A stretch of DNA of 64,000 bases, from positions 24,485,056-24,549,055 of the forward strand of contig OX940868.1 of NCBI GenBank assembly GCA_954871525.1, given 5' to 3'. The translations under genes were made by a program, and so were the position numbers. Under the pieces are notes generated by a model that was not told the origin of the DNA, made no database searches, and worked only from the letters and a program-made list of their open reading frames with translations. The stretch's first letter is position 1; every line of letters starts with the position of its first letter. This document shows, piece by piece, positions 25,351-36,008 of this stretch. This DNA is from Parietaria judaica (taxonomy: Eukaryota > Streptophyta > Magnoliopsida > Rosales > Urticaceae).

Positions 25351-26649
25351 TCATTTCCGAAAACCGCAGCACCAAGGCCTATCTCGTGGCGCTGGGGGCG
25401 GGTAACCTGCGAGGTCAAATAAAAAGCATAAGTAATATATTATCTAGGGTTGTACAGCATTGGTATCGGATTTATTTTTAAAAAGACTTGGACTTTATTA
25501 TTCGATTTTTTGAATTTTAAAAACCAAAGACCTAATCTTGTGGAGCTAAAACCGTTTGGTCCGAAAACCTTGTTTAGGACGATCCTATATTTGGTTTTAG
25601 ACCCGTTAAACTCTTTATTTAGAGTAAAAAAATATCGTGTAAAAATTTATGTTCATAGATAGAATTTTTTTATTTTTTATTTACAATAATCTATAAATTA
25701 AAAAATTAAAAAAAAACGTATTCATTAGTCACGAGAAAACAATAATTTTTTAACAAACAATTGCTTGTATTATACTGAAGATGCTGAAAATAAATTAAAT
25801 TTAATAACTCAAGTGAAAATTGAATTCTATTAATATTAAAATCCTGAATAACCAAAAACAAAACAAGAAAGAAAACAATATTCTAGAGATAACCTACAAT
25901 TGCACAAAGTCGAGAGAGGTGCTCTTTAGTTGTGTGAGGACGTAGTATGAATGAGCATAGAGTATAGTTGTAAGTTGAGTATTTGAATTATATAATAGGT
26001 TAAATTAAACTGTGGAAGCTACTTTATTCTTATATTAATTTATTATAAAATAAAAATTTATTATTAGATAGGGTTTTCGGTACAAATGAGTTTTTCGGTA
26101 CCAGTTTTTAAAATTGAAACCGAGATCGAATGCAGTTCAAATGGACTGAATACCTTGTTTTATAGACTCAGGCCCTATTATTCGGTCTTTAGGGTCTTCG
26201 GTAACAAGGATATCGGTCCCACGATTCAATTTTTTGGGTTTTTTGTATCTTGGACCTATTTCACCGCTATGTGATATTGTCTCTTATAGAATTATGACTA
26301 ACACGGACAAAAATACAAAGTCTTGATCGATTATTATTCCGATTACTAATACATAATTAATAGAATTTACAGAAAAGAAAAAATAAGTAATTTTTACAAA
26401 GATATCATGAACGAATCTAATATACTAATTCTAAATCTTACTTGATCAAGTAATAAGTACTTAAAACACAAATCCTCATATTAGTAATCTTTTGTAAGAA
26501 TATCATAAAAAGAGAGTAAAATAAACTATTGAAGTAAATAGTAAAGACTTACCATTACCACCCTTTTGAGCCGTGACTGCAGATAGTAAAACAAAAAGAC
26601 CTAATAAGAAAACTTGCCAAGCATATACTGAAAAATTTCTGAGAGCCAT
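25351..26649 (-). CDS. Putative small secreted peptide (50 residues, two exons)
   Basis: Unrecognised family. Exon 1 is 26553-26649 (ATG at 26649, donor G|GTAAGTC) and exon 2 is 25351-25406 (acceptor CGCAG, stop TGA at 25353). They join in phase. The first 26 residues, MALRNFSVYAWQVFLLGL then FVLLSAVTA, form a classic signal peptide with cleavage likely after AVTA. The mature part would be QKGGNGYPPPAPRDRP then WCCGFRK: proline-rich, with a CC pair and a basic end. On the coding strand TATATAAA lies about 60 bp upstream of the ATG (plus 26706-26713), well placed for a promoter. Exon 2 is GC-rich in an AT-rich setting. The 1146-bp intron holds repeat-like sequence. Precursors of this size are easily missed by gene finders; expression is unproven. 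Confidence 0.55.
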
Positions 26650-26705
26650 TTTTTGAGTTTCCACAAATTGCTTATTTTGTTGGTTTTCACTCTATATGAA
26701 CCATG

Positions 26706-26713
26706 TTTATATA
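26706..26713 (-). promoter_or_regulatory. TATA box of the small secreted peptide gene
   Basis: TATATAAA on the minus strand, 57 bp upstream of the ATG at 26649, implying a leader of about 30 bases. Confidence 0.45.
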
Positions 26714-27622
26714 TGCCAATTATCTAAATTATTTTTTCATAAATGTTGACTTTTAAGTTTTCACCAACTACATATTCAAAGTCAAATTAATCATAAATAA
26801 ATGTTTCTTATAAATAAAAAATTCTGCTACGAGAAAACAATTGTCAAGAAGTGAAAGCATAAGATAAAACGAGATAATGTGGCATAAATACTCATAAAGC
26901 AGTGTTCCAAAATTGTATAATTTCAGTGTCTGTTTATAATGGATTAAGTAAAAAAAAAAAAAACTATGGGCTTATCTACTCAAAATTATAGTTTTGAGAT
27001 ATTTGTGCCTCAAATATCAAAAATAAAATAAAACTAAATAAAATCCTTCTACAATTATGTTGTTTGAACTTTGAACAATTCCACCATGGACAAATAAAGA
27101 TTAAATTTCTTGATTTCGTACGACTTGACCAAGCCAATTTCGAAATTACCAAATGATTGACATTGAGTGGTGATATAGAACGAACTTCTCTTTTTTTTTT
27201 TTTTTTTTTGCAAGGTTTCTTTCTATACAATTTGTTGTTTTAAAATGCTATATGTAATTGGTTTCCAATCGGAAGTTTCATAGAAATATGCATGGAAAAT
27301 ATGTCACATTCGAGGAAAGACTTTTGGACATTTTCTTTCAATTTTTCAGGGCAACAATTACTAACATCCTATTCAATATTATTTCTATAAAAAAAATCCC
27401 TTTAATCCAAATAAAAACAACTTACTTTTCCTCGATTGTTTTATATTCAAACAAAGCCAAACTTACTTTTGGCGAAGGTACAAACGTATCGATTTCTCCT
27501 TTTAGATTTCTTTACATTATTATAAGCTCTTAAAAATCACTTGATAATGTTAATTTGAGATTAGCGTGAATTTAAAAGTGGTGTACTAATAAAGGTCATA
27601 TAGAAACCGATATCCTTGTGCA
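26714..27622. other. Intergenic, no gene recognised
   Basis: AT-rich with long T and A runs (for example 27190-27210). I saw no feature with coding character. Confidence 0.5.
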
Positions 27623-27765
27623 GGGAGATCTTTGGCTCCGACCCCAGCTGGTTCTTGGCCCCGGTGATGTCGGGCTTCCTCTTGTGCGGATCGTTGGCCG
27701 TGTTGGGCCTGTACTCAATCATCGCATTTTATCCTGAACAATCTGCCCGGATTTTGCATAAGAAC
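27623..27765 (+). pseudogene. Unrecognised exon-like fragment with membrane-helix character
   Basis: After a TTGTGCAG acceptor, GC-rich sequence reads EIFGSDPSWFLAPVMSGF and LLCGSLAVLGLYSIIAFY, a hydrophobic segment that would span a membrane. It fades into low-complexity codons after about 27765. The composition stands out from the AT-rich flanks. No start, donor or partner exon was found and I do not recognise the protein. Confidence 0.3.
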
Positions 27766-28016
27766 GATGATCGGATCACGAGTTTAAACGGCGAGACACG
27801 AATATTGAGCTTGAACGTGTATAATATTCTTATATATGGCTGTCAATTAAGGTTATTTATTTCTATATATTATGCATGTTATAACTTATAGAAATGTGCG
27901 TCTCATATGACTGGAAAACAAAACTATGGTGTTCTTATTTGAAAATCGTAAAGCGTAAGTTTACTAAGTGTTTTCTTTTCATACATATAACTTCTACAGA
28001 TATAATCACATTTAAC

Positions 28017-28051
<35 letters not shown>

Positions 28052-28381
28052 AAGTGTTTGTGATGATAATACCTTGTGAACCTTATATATCTTGCCAACT
28101 TCTTTTCTTTACTGACTCATATATACATTTATCTTTGCAAAACCATCTAGACGATGTGATTAACGAACAGAAAGAAAGAGTCTCGTTAAATTAATACTCT
28201 ATAAATTATTAGTTTTGATAAAATCATATTTTTATAAAGTCTCGATTCAAACTAACATTATTAAAAACTGTACATCTTTAAATTAATAACTTTGATAACT
28301 GAATTTTTAATTTGTCAGTCTAACTTTAACAACAAGAAAAAGTTTTAATCCTAAATAAAAACTTTATTTCGTAGGGATTAA
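27766..28381. other. Intergenic with TA microsatellite
   Basis: AT-rich; a (TA)n run lies at about 28020-28048. Near 28190-28320 there are words such as CTCTATAAATTATTAG, resembling the 36009-36618 element. No gene. Confidence 0.5.
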
Positions 28382-28535
28382 TGTTCGAAATTCTATAGCG
28401 AACTGCACTTTTTCACGAAGAGAAGTGTCCTCATGGAAATTTGATTCCGAGGAACATCAAATTTTATGGAGACGAACAAAGCTACTATTTTGACGCATGA
28501 ACCAGTGCGTCAGTCTTCTGGAATGTTTAAAATAT
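28382..28535 (+). pseudogene. Protein kinase catalytic-loop fragment (copy A)
   Basis: After TTTCGTAG the frame reads LFHEEKCPHGNLIPRNIKFY, resembling the catalytic loop region of receptor-like (pseudo)kinases in which HRDxKxxN is replaced by HGNxxPxN. In-frame stops precede (TAG) and follow (TGA). A related scrap with a similar upstream splice context lies at 30900. This is an isolated exon remnant, not a gene. Confidence 0.4.
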
Positions 28536-28585
28536 AGTTATATACAGATATATAAATTGTAGAATTCATGTTTGTAACAACTTAG

Positions 28586-29047
28586 GCTATGGAATTTTAC
28601 TGGGAAAACATATGGCTCCAGTGTGATTCTACATACGTCGTTCAACTTTTTCAGAAGAAATCGAGTTCGGTTCCTTGGAAGTTACGGGCTCGCTGGTCCA
28701 AATGCATTCGATATGTGGATGTCATCAATTTCAAAGTTTCTCATATCTTCCGAGAAGGAAATAGAGTAGCCGACGCATTAGCTAGTTTTGGTGCTCAAAA
28801 TTTGGGCCATCATTGGTGACCTTTGCACCCGGATTTTTCTTCGTGTTTTGTAAACGATGATATTTGTTCGAGAGTGAACTTTAGGTTTCGATAGTTCTCT
28901 TCTCTTTTGGTTTCGTTTGTAATCTTTGATATTTTATTTATATCATTATGAGCCTCGGTTCTTACTTTGTGTTCTTTGGGTGCCAACCTAGTTGGGATTC
29001 AAATTCACTCAGCAAGATTCGAGCCTCCATCTTTAATTAAAAAAAAC
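28586..29047 (+). mobile_element. 3' end of a LINE retrotransposon with RNase H domain
   Basis: The frame 28589-28819 reads WLQCDSTYVVQLFQKKSS, WKLRARWSKCIRY and then KVSHIFREGNRVADALASFG, the RVT_3-type RNase H found at the end of plant LINE ORF2. An untranslated tail of about 220 bp follows and ends in an A-rich run (TTAATTAAAAAAAAC, about 29034-29047). Upstream RT and endonuclease are missing, a 5' truncation typical of LINEs. Confidence 0.8.
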
Positions 29048-29886
29048 TTATATGTATTAATACAGACTCGAAACTAGTCATACGTTATCTACCTCGAAGA
29101 CAAGTACAAGACTGTCGAAAAATTGGCATCGGGAATGTTATTTTTTCACTAAAACTTTTAAATTGTTGTTCTGCTCTAGCAACAGATCCGTCCCACTTGT
29201 CTACATTTCAAGGCAAGTAACATTCCCTTTTTTTAAATAGTTCTAATACCAATTAATTAATTACATACACATATATAAGCGCTTTGGGAGCAGATGATCT
29301 AGTGTTATTGGTATCCGGAATCAAAACGCTAACAGTAAGTGGTCAATAAATAGACTGCTCTTCGATTAGTACCTCACTAGACGTTGCTGCCCCAAACGCA
29401 ACTATCAAAGACACTTGATGTATATATCATCCTTCCAACATCGATCTCTCTAATCTTTTGATGTGAGATTTTACACTTTCTTCCTACCAGTTCCTTAATT
29501 AACTGAATTATTTAAACACAATGTGTTAGTTTATCGAAAAAATAAGAACATTTACTTGTTTTGTAGAAAATCTATATTATTGTTAGCATACTATATCTGG
29601 ACTAGGAGGTCCATGGAATCGGAGCCTCAGAACAAGCTCAATTTGGAGGGCGGAATAATGATTGACCCTTTGATTAGGGAATAATTAATCTTAGAATTAT
29701 TCTCTAGTTAATGGTATTTATTTGAGTTTGCATTTAAAATTATTATCATATTTATTTCTGCATTAATTTTGTCATTAAGTATTAGGTTAAGGTAATTAAG
29801 GAAATAAACATTGGTGTTTAAATGCCATTGTGATGGCATTTTAGATTATGTTTTGAGTGATCGACTTTGTACCTCCAAGCATCATT
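29048..29886. other. Intergenic, no gene; likely old LTR sequence at the right end
   Basis: No coding sequence. The last few hundred bases lead into an LTR-like segment (29887 onward) and may belong to the same old element. Confidence 0.4.
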
Positions 29887-29948
29887 GGGAGAGTTTTTCG
29901 GTCTAACTCTCGAATTAGAGACCGGGTTTCGTTTATCAATAAAGAGTT
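29887..29948 (+). repeat. LTR-like segment shared with 54346-54408
   Basis: Starts GGGAGAGTTTTTCGGTCTAA and contains CTCTCGAATTAGAGACC and TTTATCAATAAAGAGTT. It is nearly the same as 54346-54408, in the same orientation. The AATAAAG word suggests the polyadenylation part of an LTR. Confidence 0.6.
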
Positions 29949-30410
29949 TTTTTTCTCTTTTAATTATCAGTTCGGTTCCTATCAAATTATTAACTTTATA
30001 TATTGGCAGAGATCCAAGGTGTCGCGGGCAGATTCAAAGAAAGCATATATTGGTGGTGATAAGGGCCGGTCGAACCCTTTTCGAGGCCTTGGGCGAATCA
30101 ATAATATAAAGTTTTTTTTTTTGGCTTACAATACGATATTGCAAAAGTTACTCGTTATTGTAAAAATTGTGTTATGACAAAGACCGAGTATCTCATCCAA
30201 TAAACAATATTTTACAATTAAAGAGTTGATAGATTAGATAATCTACCAATGCTTTAATTAATATGTATGACAATGTCTTCATCTAAACTTTATAATCATT
30301 AGTAGTTGTAAGGTATTGCAAGAGATATGTAGTATTTTATGAACATGTATAACTCATATGTTCCAGTACGTTATTGCAGGAACTATGCAATTGTTTATTA
30401 TACCACAGTA
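29949..30410. other. Intergenic, no gene recognised
   Basis: Continuation of possible retroelement sequence (TTGGCAGAGATCCAAGG near 30002 could be internal to it), then AT-rich DNA up to the SINE. Confidence 0.35.
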
Positions 30411-30422
30411 ATCCAAAGAGGC

Positions 30423-30492
<70 letters not shown>

Positions 30493-30610
30493 GATCTTTG
30501 GATTTCACTCCTACCCTCATGGTGACTCGAACTCAGGACCTCTAATGTCTTAAGTGATGTACTTGTTACCACTAGACCAAGCACATCTTGTCATCCAAAG
30601 AGGCATATCT
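30411..30610 (-). mobile_element. tRNA-derived SINE with 18-bp target duplication
   Basis: Perfect 18-bp direct repeats ATCCAAAGAGGCATATCT flank the insert (30411-30428 and 30593-30610). The body on the minus strand begins GACAAGATG and carries a Pol III A box GCTTGGTCTAGTGGTA (about 30568-30583) and a B box GAGTTCGAGTC (about 30525-30535). It ends in a (TA)n tail of about 59 bp (30430-30489). A tRNA-like head, internal A and B boxes, simple-repeat tail and long TSD together define a SINE. Body length without the tail is about 104 bp. Confidence 0.85.
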
Positions 30611-30899
30611 AATTTGCATGAAGTAGACACAAGTTAAATGTTTAAAAACATATTGTGCTAGGTCATAAAATCATATCAACGTGTGTATCGTAGACAAAAT
30701 ATCGTGTTAATTTTATTTTACAACTCTTAGAATTCGACCCTGCATTTTGCCCCATGAAGATGACCTTTCGGATGTGATCAAATATCATCAAATTTCTAAA
30801 GACCGAAGGGTATATGCATACATACACATTATTAATTTTTCAATTTTATAGCAACTAACAAGTTTTAATCTTAAAAATAATAATATTGTTTTGTAGATA

Positions 30900-30975
30900 T
30901 TAATGCTTGACATACTCAAGAAAACGGCGATTTATCACCGAGAGGAGTGTGCGCATGGAAATATTATTCCCAATA
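30900..30975 (+). pseudogene. Protein kinase catalytic-loop fragment (copy B)
   Basis: After TTTGTAG the frame reads MLDILKKTAIYHREECAHGN then IIPNNCG, clearly related to the fragment at 28382 at both DNA and protein level. It breaks off directly before the F-box remnant. Confidence 0.35.
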
Positions 30976-30976
30976 A

Positions 30977-31555
30977 TTGTGGTCGATACAAAAACGAATG
31001 AAGTTAAAATTTCGTTTCGTGAACATTGCCAAGAGCGGCATTGTTTGGAGAAACTATGGGGTCTTGGGAATATCAGAAATTACATATGATCAAAAGAGTA
31101 CGGTAATGGTAAAAGGGGTTTTGCATTGGGTGAGGAGCTATTTAGAATCTTTGTGCCGCGTTGTGTCTTTCGACCTGCGAGACGAGGTGCTTCAATTGGC
31201 TGACGCACCGGTCGACGACAACGGTGACATCAGGGCCCTGCTCTGAAACTGGAGAGATCCGCTTGCTGCATTCACGTATTCAGATACGGAGCTCCTTATG
31301 TGGGAGTCGAGTACATCTGTACATTAGAGAAAAAATATGAAATTCAGGCAGGCGATGGACGAGGACAAGTGGGGTAGATGTATGTGGAGGGAGCAATTTC
31401 TTGTGGTGAGAAAAGAGCACTTAAGAAGTTATTCGAGGCTAGTGGTGGTTGACCCGGAACTGCCACATCATGAGACCGACCTGGAATTACTTGATAATTG
31501 TCGTATTCCATGTGGCGCCTTCGATTATATCAAGACTATACTTTCACTATATTAA
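30977..31555 (+). pseudogene. F-box (FBA-type) protein remnant
   Basis: Reads VLGISEITYDQKSTVMVKG, LHWVRSYLES and VVSFDLRDEVLQLADAPVDD to a premature TGA at 31244-31246. Codons resume after it (NWRDPLAAFTYSDTELLMWE) but are broken again. The tail at 31337-31555 reads EQFLVVRKEHLRSYSRLVVV and CRIPCGAFDYIKTILSLY. This pattern (VKGVLHW, VVSFDL..E, final FDYI.T) is that of the F-box associated interaction domain. The F-box itself and the first half are missing. It is a dead gene copy. Confidence 0.7.
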
Positions 31556-32579
31556 TGTGTGACGGCGACGTGTCAGGAAATGACACGTGCATAGGAGATT
31601 TCAGGAAAAACTTGCATCATTAATTTTTTTCTTATTTTTAGTTTTTACTACAATTGTTTGCACCATTTGTTTCGGTTATTTACTTTCCACTTTAGTATTA
31701 TTTGTTTTCATTCATTCATCCTCTCTTAATCAACATACATTTTCCTGCGTTTTGCGGTTTTGTTTCTTTTCGCTAGATCAATCGGTTCCGATAATTTTCA
31801 CTACTTTTTTGATCGATGTGTGATTTGCTTTTGAGACAAAGGTTGCATCATTTACTTCTATTTAAAATAGGTTTACAATTAAATCTTTAAGAACTGATAT
31901 TGTTGGGCAATAGGTATTTATGAATTTCTATTAAATCCCAATTTATCAAATATAATTATGGAAATAAACTAACCACATGTAATATTTTATAGGATTTTGG
32001 TATAAGTACCACCATTACACCATAAATTCAAGAGTGAAGCTATGACCACTTGATTGTGATATGAAAGGACTTTTCTATCTGAGTTTTTTTTTTATTTATT
32101 TCTTTATTTCTTCCATTTTTTGTTGAACTCCAGGTATAAGGGAGTCTCGTTTATTTTAAACTTACGGAAAAATGGCCGAGGTCTACCGATTCACAATAAT
32201 AGTAAACTTTCATACTTTTATCACTGTTTTTTTAATTTACTCTACGTTAACACACAAGTATAATTAAGATATGTAACACACAAGTATAAAATAAAAGAGA
32301 AAACTTGAGAAAAAAAAAATCAATTACCAAAGAAACGTGAAAATGGGGAAAAGTTGATCCTATTATGATCCATTAGAAAAAGGATCTTACACTTTCTAAG
32401 CCTGATATAATAATGGGCCCAATTAAAAGCCCATTAACTCAACCATATTTTAATTTTAATTTTATTTTTATTATTGCTGTCGAATTCTTCTTCTTCTTCA
32501 TCTTGTACAAACTTGGTGTTACTGTGAAGTTTGATTTGGTTTCCTCTAACGCTGAGATCTGAGAAGAGAGCGATCCGCC
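31556..32579. other. Intergenic and epsilon-COP promoter
   Basis: AT-rich spacer with no coding signal, followed by the promoter and leader of epsilon-COP. Confidence 0.5.
32414..32433 (+). promoter_or_regulatory. Paired site II (TGGGCC / GCCCA) elements upstream of epsilon-COP
   Basis: TGGGCCC at 32414 and GCCCA at 32429 lie about 150 bp before the ATG. Site II elements bind TCP factors and are typical of plant housekeeping promoters. Confidence 0.5.
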
Positions 32580-35147
32580 ATGGCTGCCTCTGGACCAGAC
32601 CTTCTCTTCAACCTCCGCAACAGCTTCTTCTTGGGAGCTTTCCAGGCCGCCATCAACAACAGCGACCTCCCCAGTCTCTCCCCCGACGACGCCGTCGAAC
32701 GCGACTGCCTCGTCTACCGATCTTACATCGCCCTCGGAAGCTACCAGGTTCCTCTCGTTCTCCTTCACTCTCTCTCTCTCTCTCTCGCTTTCTATACGCA
32801 TCTGAATTTCTCGATTCGTGATTCCGTTAATCTCGTCAGCTGGTGATCAATGAGATCGATTCCTCGGCTGCCACGCCGCTCCAAGCTGTGAAATTGCTCG
32901 CTCTTTACCTCTCCAGTCCCGATAACAAGGTTTGTTCTTCTCCCTTGAACTCCGGTTTCGGATTGCGGATCTGATCACAATTGAGGATTTAGAGCGTTTC
33001 TTATGAGCATTTTGATCCACATTTTAGCATTTCAAGCTTCTTAGTTGAATTTCGGAGTAATGATTATGGTCAGATCTAGCTATAACTGTGGTTTTCCGGC
33101 GGTTGTTTGGCTCTGTGTCTTACAGGAATCGGCTGTCTCGAGTATTAAGGAGTGGTTGGCGGATCCGGCGATCGGAAACAACCCTATACTCAGACTGATT
33201 GCTGGGATCATGTTTATGCATGACCAGGACTACAATGAGGCTCTCAAATACACCAATGCCGGAGGAACAATGGAACTGTGAGTCTGATTTCGTCGCACGC
33301 TTTTTGCTGTAACCTATTTCGCTATTTTCGTTAATGTAATTTAGAAGATGTCGTCACGAGTAATTACCAATTTTGATGAAACTTTGTGCTAAACTTCCTT
33401 ACCAGTAGCTATAGTCATATTGACCGATATTGGATGAAACTTTGTGCCAAACTTCCTTACCAGTAGCTATAGTCATATTGACCGATATTGGATGAAACTT
33501 TGTGCCAAACTTCCTTACTAGTAGCTATAGTCATATTGATCGAGCAAGGGATAACTTGAATCTGCATGTACGAGACAATCCAGGTTTTAGAAGGCGTTAA
33601 AGGTGTATGCTCTGAGGCACGCCTCGATGTGAGGCGTTGAAAATTAGCCTCTGAGGCCCCGTTTACGCCTTTCAAAAATGTCGGACATCCAGTATTTGCA
33701 ACCTAATTAGGCTGTCATTTCAATTTCATATTGGAATGACTTCATTTACCATTAAACTTCCATTACTCAAGGACCTATTTGCACATCTAGGATTGAATTT
33801 GAATTTGAATTTGAATTGAAGAAGTTAGAATGTTTGTTGGTAAGTTTTTGGATAGTCTTCAAATGAATGAACAAGCAAATTAGTGAAAACTAAAATGCTT
33901 TTTGCTCATGAGGTCCGAACAAAGCTGTTAAAAGTAGAAACTCAGATTAGTCACTACATTTCTAATCGCTTAAATGATACTTAAATGAGGATTACCCTGA
34001 AATTGTTCTCCTCATGCTGTGCAGTAACGCATTGAACGTCCAGATATTCCTTAAGATGCATCGATCCGATTATGCAGAGAGACAATTGAGAGTGATGCAG
34101 CAAGTAGATGAGGATCACACCTTGACTCAACTTGCGAGTGCATGGTTCAATCTCGCCGTGGTCTGTATATATATATTATATACCATCTCTTATTATTTCG
34201 TTCGCTCAAGCTATGATAAATCGGATGATAACTAAAATTGTGTACATTTCTCAGGGTGGATCAAAGATACAGGAAGCTTATCTCATATTCCAAGATTTCT
34301 CTGAGAAATATCAGATGACGAGCCTGGTCCTGAACGGAAAGGCTGTTTGCTGCATGCATATGGGTAACTTTGATGAAGCTGAGACACTACTTCTCGATGC
34401 ACTAAACAAGGTAAGGACCAAAAATCTCGTTATTATCGTCTCTGTTAGACATTGGATGTTTCTTGAATTAAGGTACCAATGTGATTATTTTTGCTTTCAG
34501 GACGCAAAGGATCCAGAAACTCTGGCCAACCTTGTTGTGTGCTGTCTTCACCTCGGTAAACCGCCCTCCCGTTTCATCAGGTAATAAGCCGGTCACTTCA
34601 CACCTTTACTTTAATGGAAAAGAAAAACAAATATAGTGGGAATTTTAAGCTCGAAAATTGTATAGCTCAAAGATCTTTAAAGAACAGTTCTGGCTTATAG
34701 GTGGAATAACCGAATAGGAGCTTCATACCATTTCTTCTTCTTTTTCTTTTCTTTTGTAGCTGTCAGTTGCGTCTTTTGATCTCGTGACATTGTCACGGTT
34801 TCCTATTCCAAATGTGGTTTTATCATTTTTCTTCTTGAACTTATAAAATTACCCCAGACCGATGCGTGACGAAACAACAAAGAAAAAATTGTTAACAAGA
34901 AATTGAGACAACACAACAAGTTAAGAGGACACGGCTGATAAATACTTTATTGACCATTTCTTTCTTCCTTAGATTAATTAATGAAAATCGAGCAATAATG
35001 ACCATGTTCTGGAATGTCAAATGACCGAACTAAGTTACGGATTTGTTTTGCAGCCAATTGAAACTTTCGCATCCAGACCACACTCTCGTGAAACGGGTTG
35101 CGAGCGCGGAAGAGAGCTTTGAAAGGGCGCTTCAGTCGGTTGCTTGA
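32580..35147 (+). CDS. COPE: Coatomer subunit epsilon (epsilon-COP)
   Basis: Subunit of the COPI coat that drives Golgi-to-ER and intra-Golgi vesicle traffic; it stabilises alpha-COP. Seven exons in phase: 32580-32747, 32840-32929, 33126-33277, 34025-34160, 34255-34410, 34501-34580, 35054-35147, giving 291 residues (the Arabidopsis protein is about the same length). It begins MAASGPDLLFNLRNSFFLGA, continues GGSKIQEAYLIFQDFSEKYQ and NGKAVCCMHMGNFDEAETLL, and ends HPDHTLVKRVASAEESFERA. The whole protein is an alpha-solenoid of TPR-like repeats. All junctions are GT-AG. Intron 3 contains a 58-bp tandem repeat. The promoter has site II elements, fitting constitutive expression. It looks functional. 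Confidence 0.96.
33377..33542. repeat. 58-bp tandem repeat, about 2.9 copies, in epsilon-COP intron 3
   Basis: Units start TGAAACTTTGTGC at 33377, 33435 and 33493 with only a few base differences between copies. It is entirely intronic. Confidence 0.9.
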
Positions 35148-35342
35148 GACCCCGAGATTGTTTCTCGGGAAAACCGGTGTGCAATGTCAATGCAGTTTCA
35201 TTTTAATTTTGGTGATGATTTTTTCTTGTAAACTTAGAATATACAAAATTTGATGGAAATTAGACAATTGGTTGTGGCGGATCCGAATTTCATCGGTGCC
35301 GTTTGTTCTTGTTACGAGCCAGACACTTTACAATATCATTAT
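35148..35342. other. Epsilon-COP 3' flank
   Basis: Probable 3' UTR followed by the left end of an inverted-repeat element. Confidence 0.4.
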
Positions 35343-35833
35343 AGGGTTAATTGCGGCAAAAATACCTAACTTTTGTAAATATTCTCCGATAGGTATCCAA
35401 CCTCAATAAACGTAGGCAAAAGTACCCAACGTCGCACTTTTGTCGCTGACCAACTAACGCCGTTAGACACTGCCTACGTGGCCGTTAGGGTGTCGTGTGG
35501 AATGGCCCATGGCCAAAAGTTGGGTACTTTTGCCGTCACGTGGCCAAAGGTTAGGTACTTTTGCCGTCATGTGGCATTTAAAAAAAAAATTAAAATTTTT
35601 CTTTCCCCCAATATGTTTTTATTTTTATTATGTACATCAAACATGATCAAATACAGCTTTGAGCCAGAACTGCTCTTTGGCGGCACAAGTACCCAACCTT
35701 TGGCCACGTGGCATTCCACATGAGACAGCTTAACGGCCACATAGGCAGCGTCTAACGACGTTAGTTGGTCGGCGATAAAAGTGTGACGTTAGGTATTTTT
35801 GCCTATATTTATTGAGGTTGGATATTAACTCTA
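35343..35833. mobile_element. Fold-back inverted-repeat element
   Basis: Left end AGGGTTAATTGCGGCAAAAA. From about 35389 (AGGTATCCAACCTCAATAAA) to about 35535 the sequence matches the reverse complement of about 35685-35822, including CCAACTAACG...GTTAGAC, GCCTACGTGGCCGTTA and CCAAAAGTTGGGTAC. Arms are about 145 bp with roughly 85 percent visual identity. The outermost 45 bp of the right terminus appear deleted. No protein is encoded. Confidence 0.75.
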
Positions 35834-36008
35834 TTTAATTTAAATTCAAATGATAAAACAACATAATATTAAACAATAAATGTAATTTCATAATCAATTG
35901 AAATGACATAATTTAACTCCAATTCTATATGATATAAATCTAAATGTAAATGATGTCAGGGATAAATTTGTGATATATTTGAAAATCTGAAAATATGTTT
36001 AATAATAC
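35834..36008. other. Intergenic, nothing recognised
   Basis: Short AT-rich gap between two repeat elements. Confidence 0.4.

Noticed and set aside
28980..29040. tRNA-like words (ACCTAGTTGGGA, AGATTCGAGCC) in the LINE tail
   Set aside because: They could mark a SINE head, but the stretch runs directly from the LINE 3' end into its A-tail and has no own target duplication.
30430..30489. TA repeat as an independent microsatellite
   Set aside because: It lies between the SINE body and its target duplication, so it is the SINE tail.
32439..32801. Minus-strand ORF across the epsilon-COP start
   Set aside because: Antisense shadow of exon 1 and a CT-rich intron stretch.
33580..33670. GAGGC/GCCTC palindromic stretch in epsilon-COP intron 3 as a regulatory element
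   Set aside because: It resembles common degraded plant repeat sequence; nothing supports a function.
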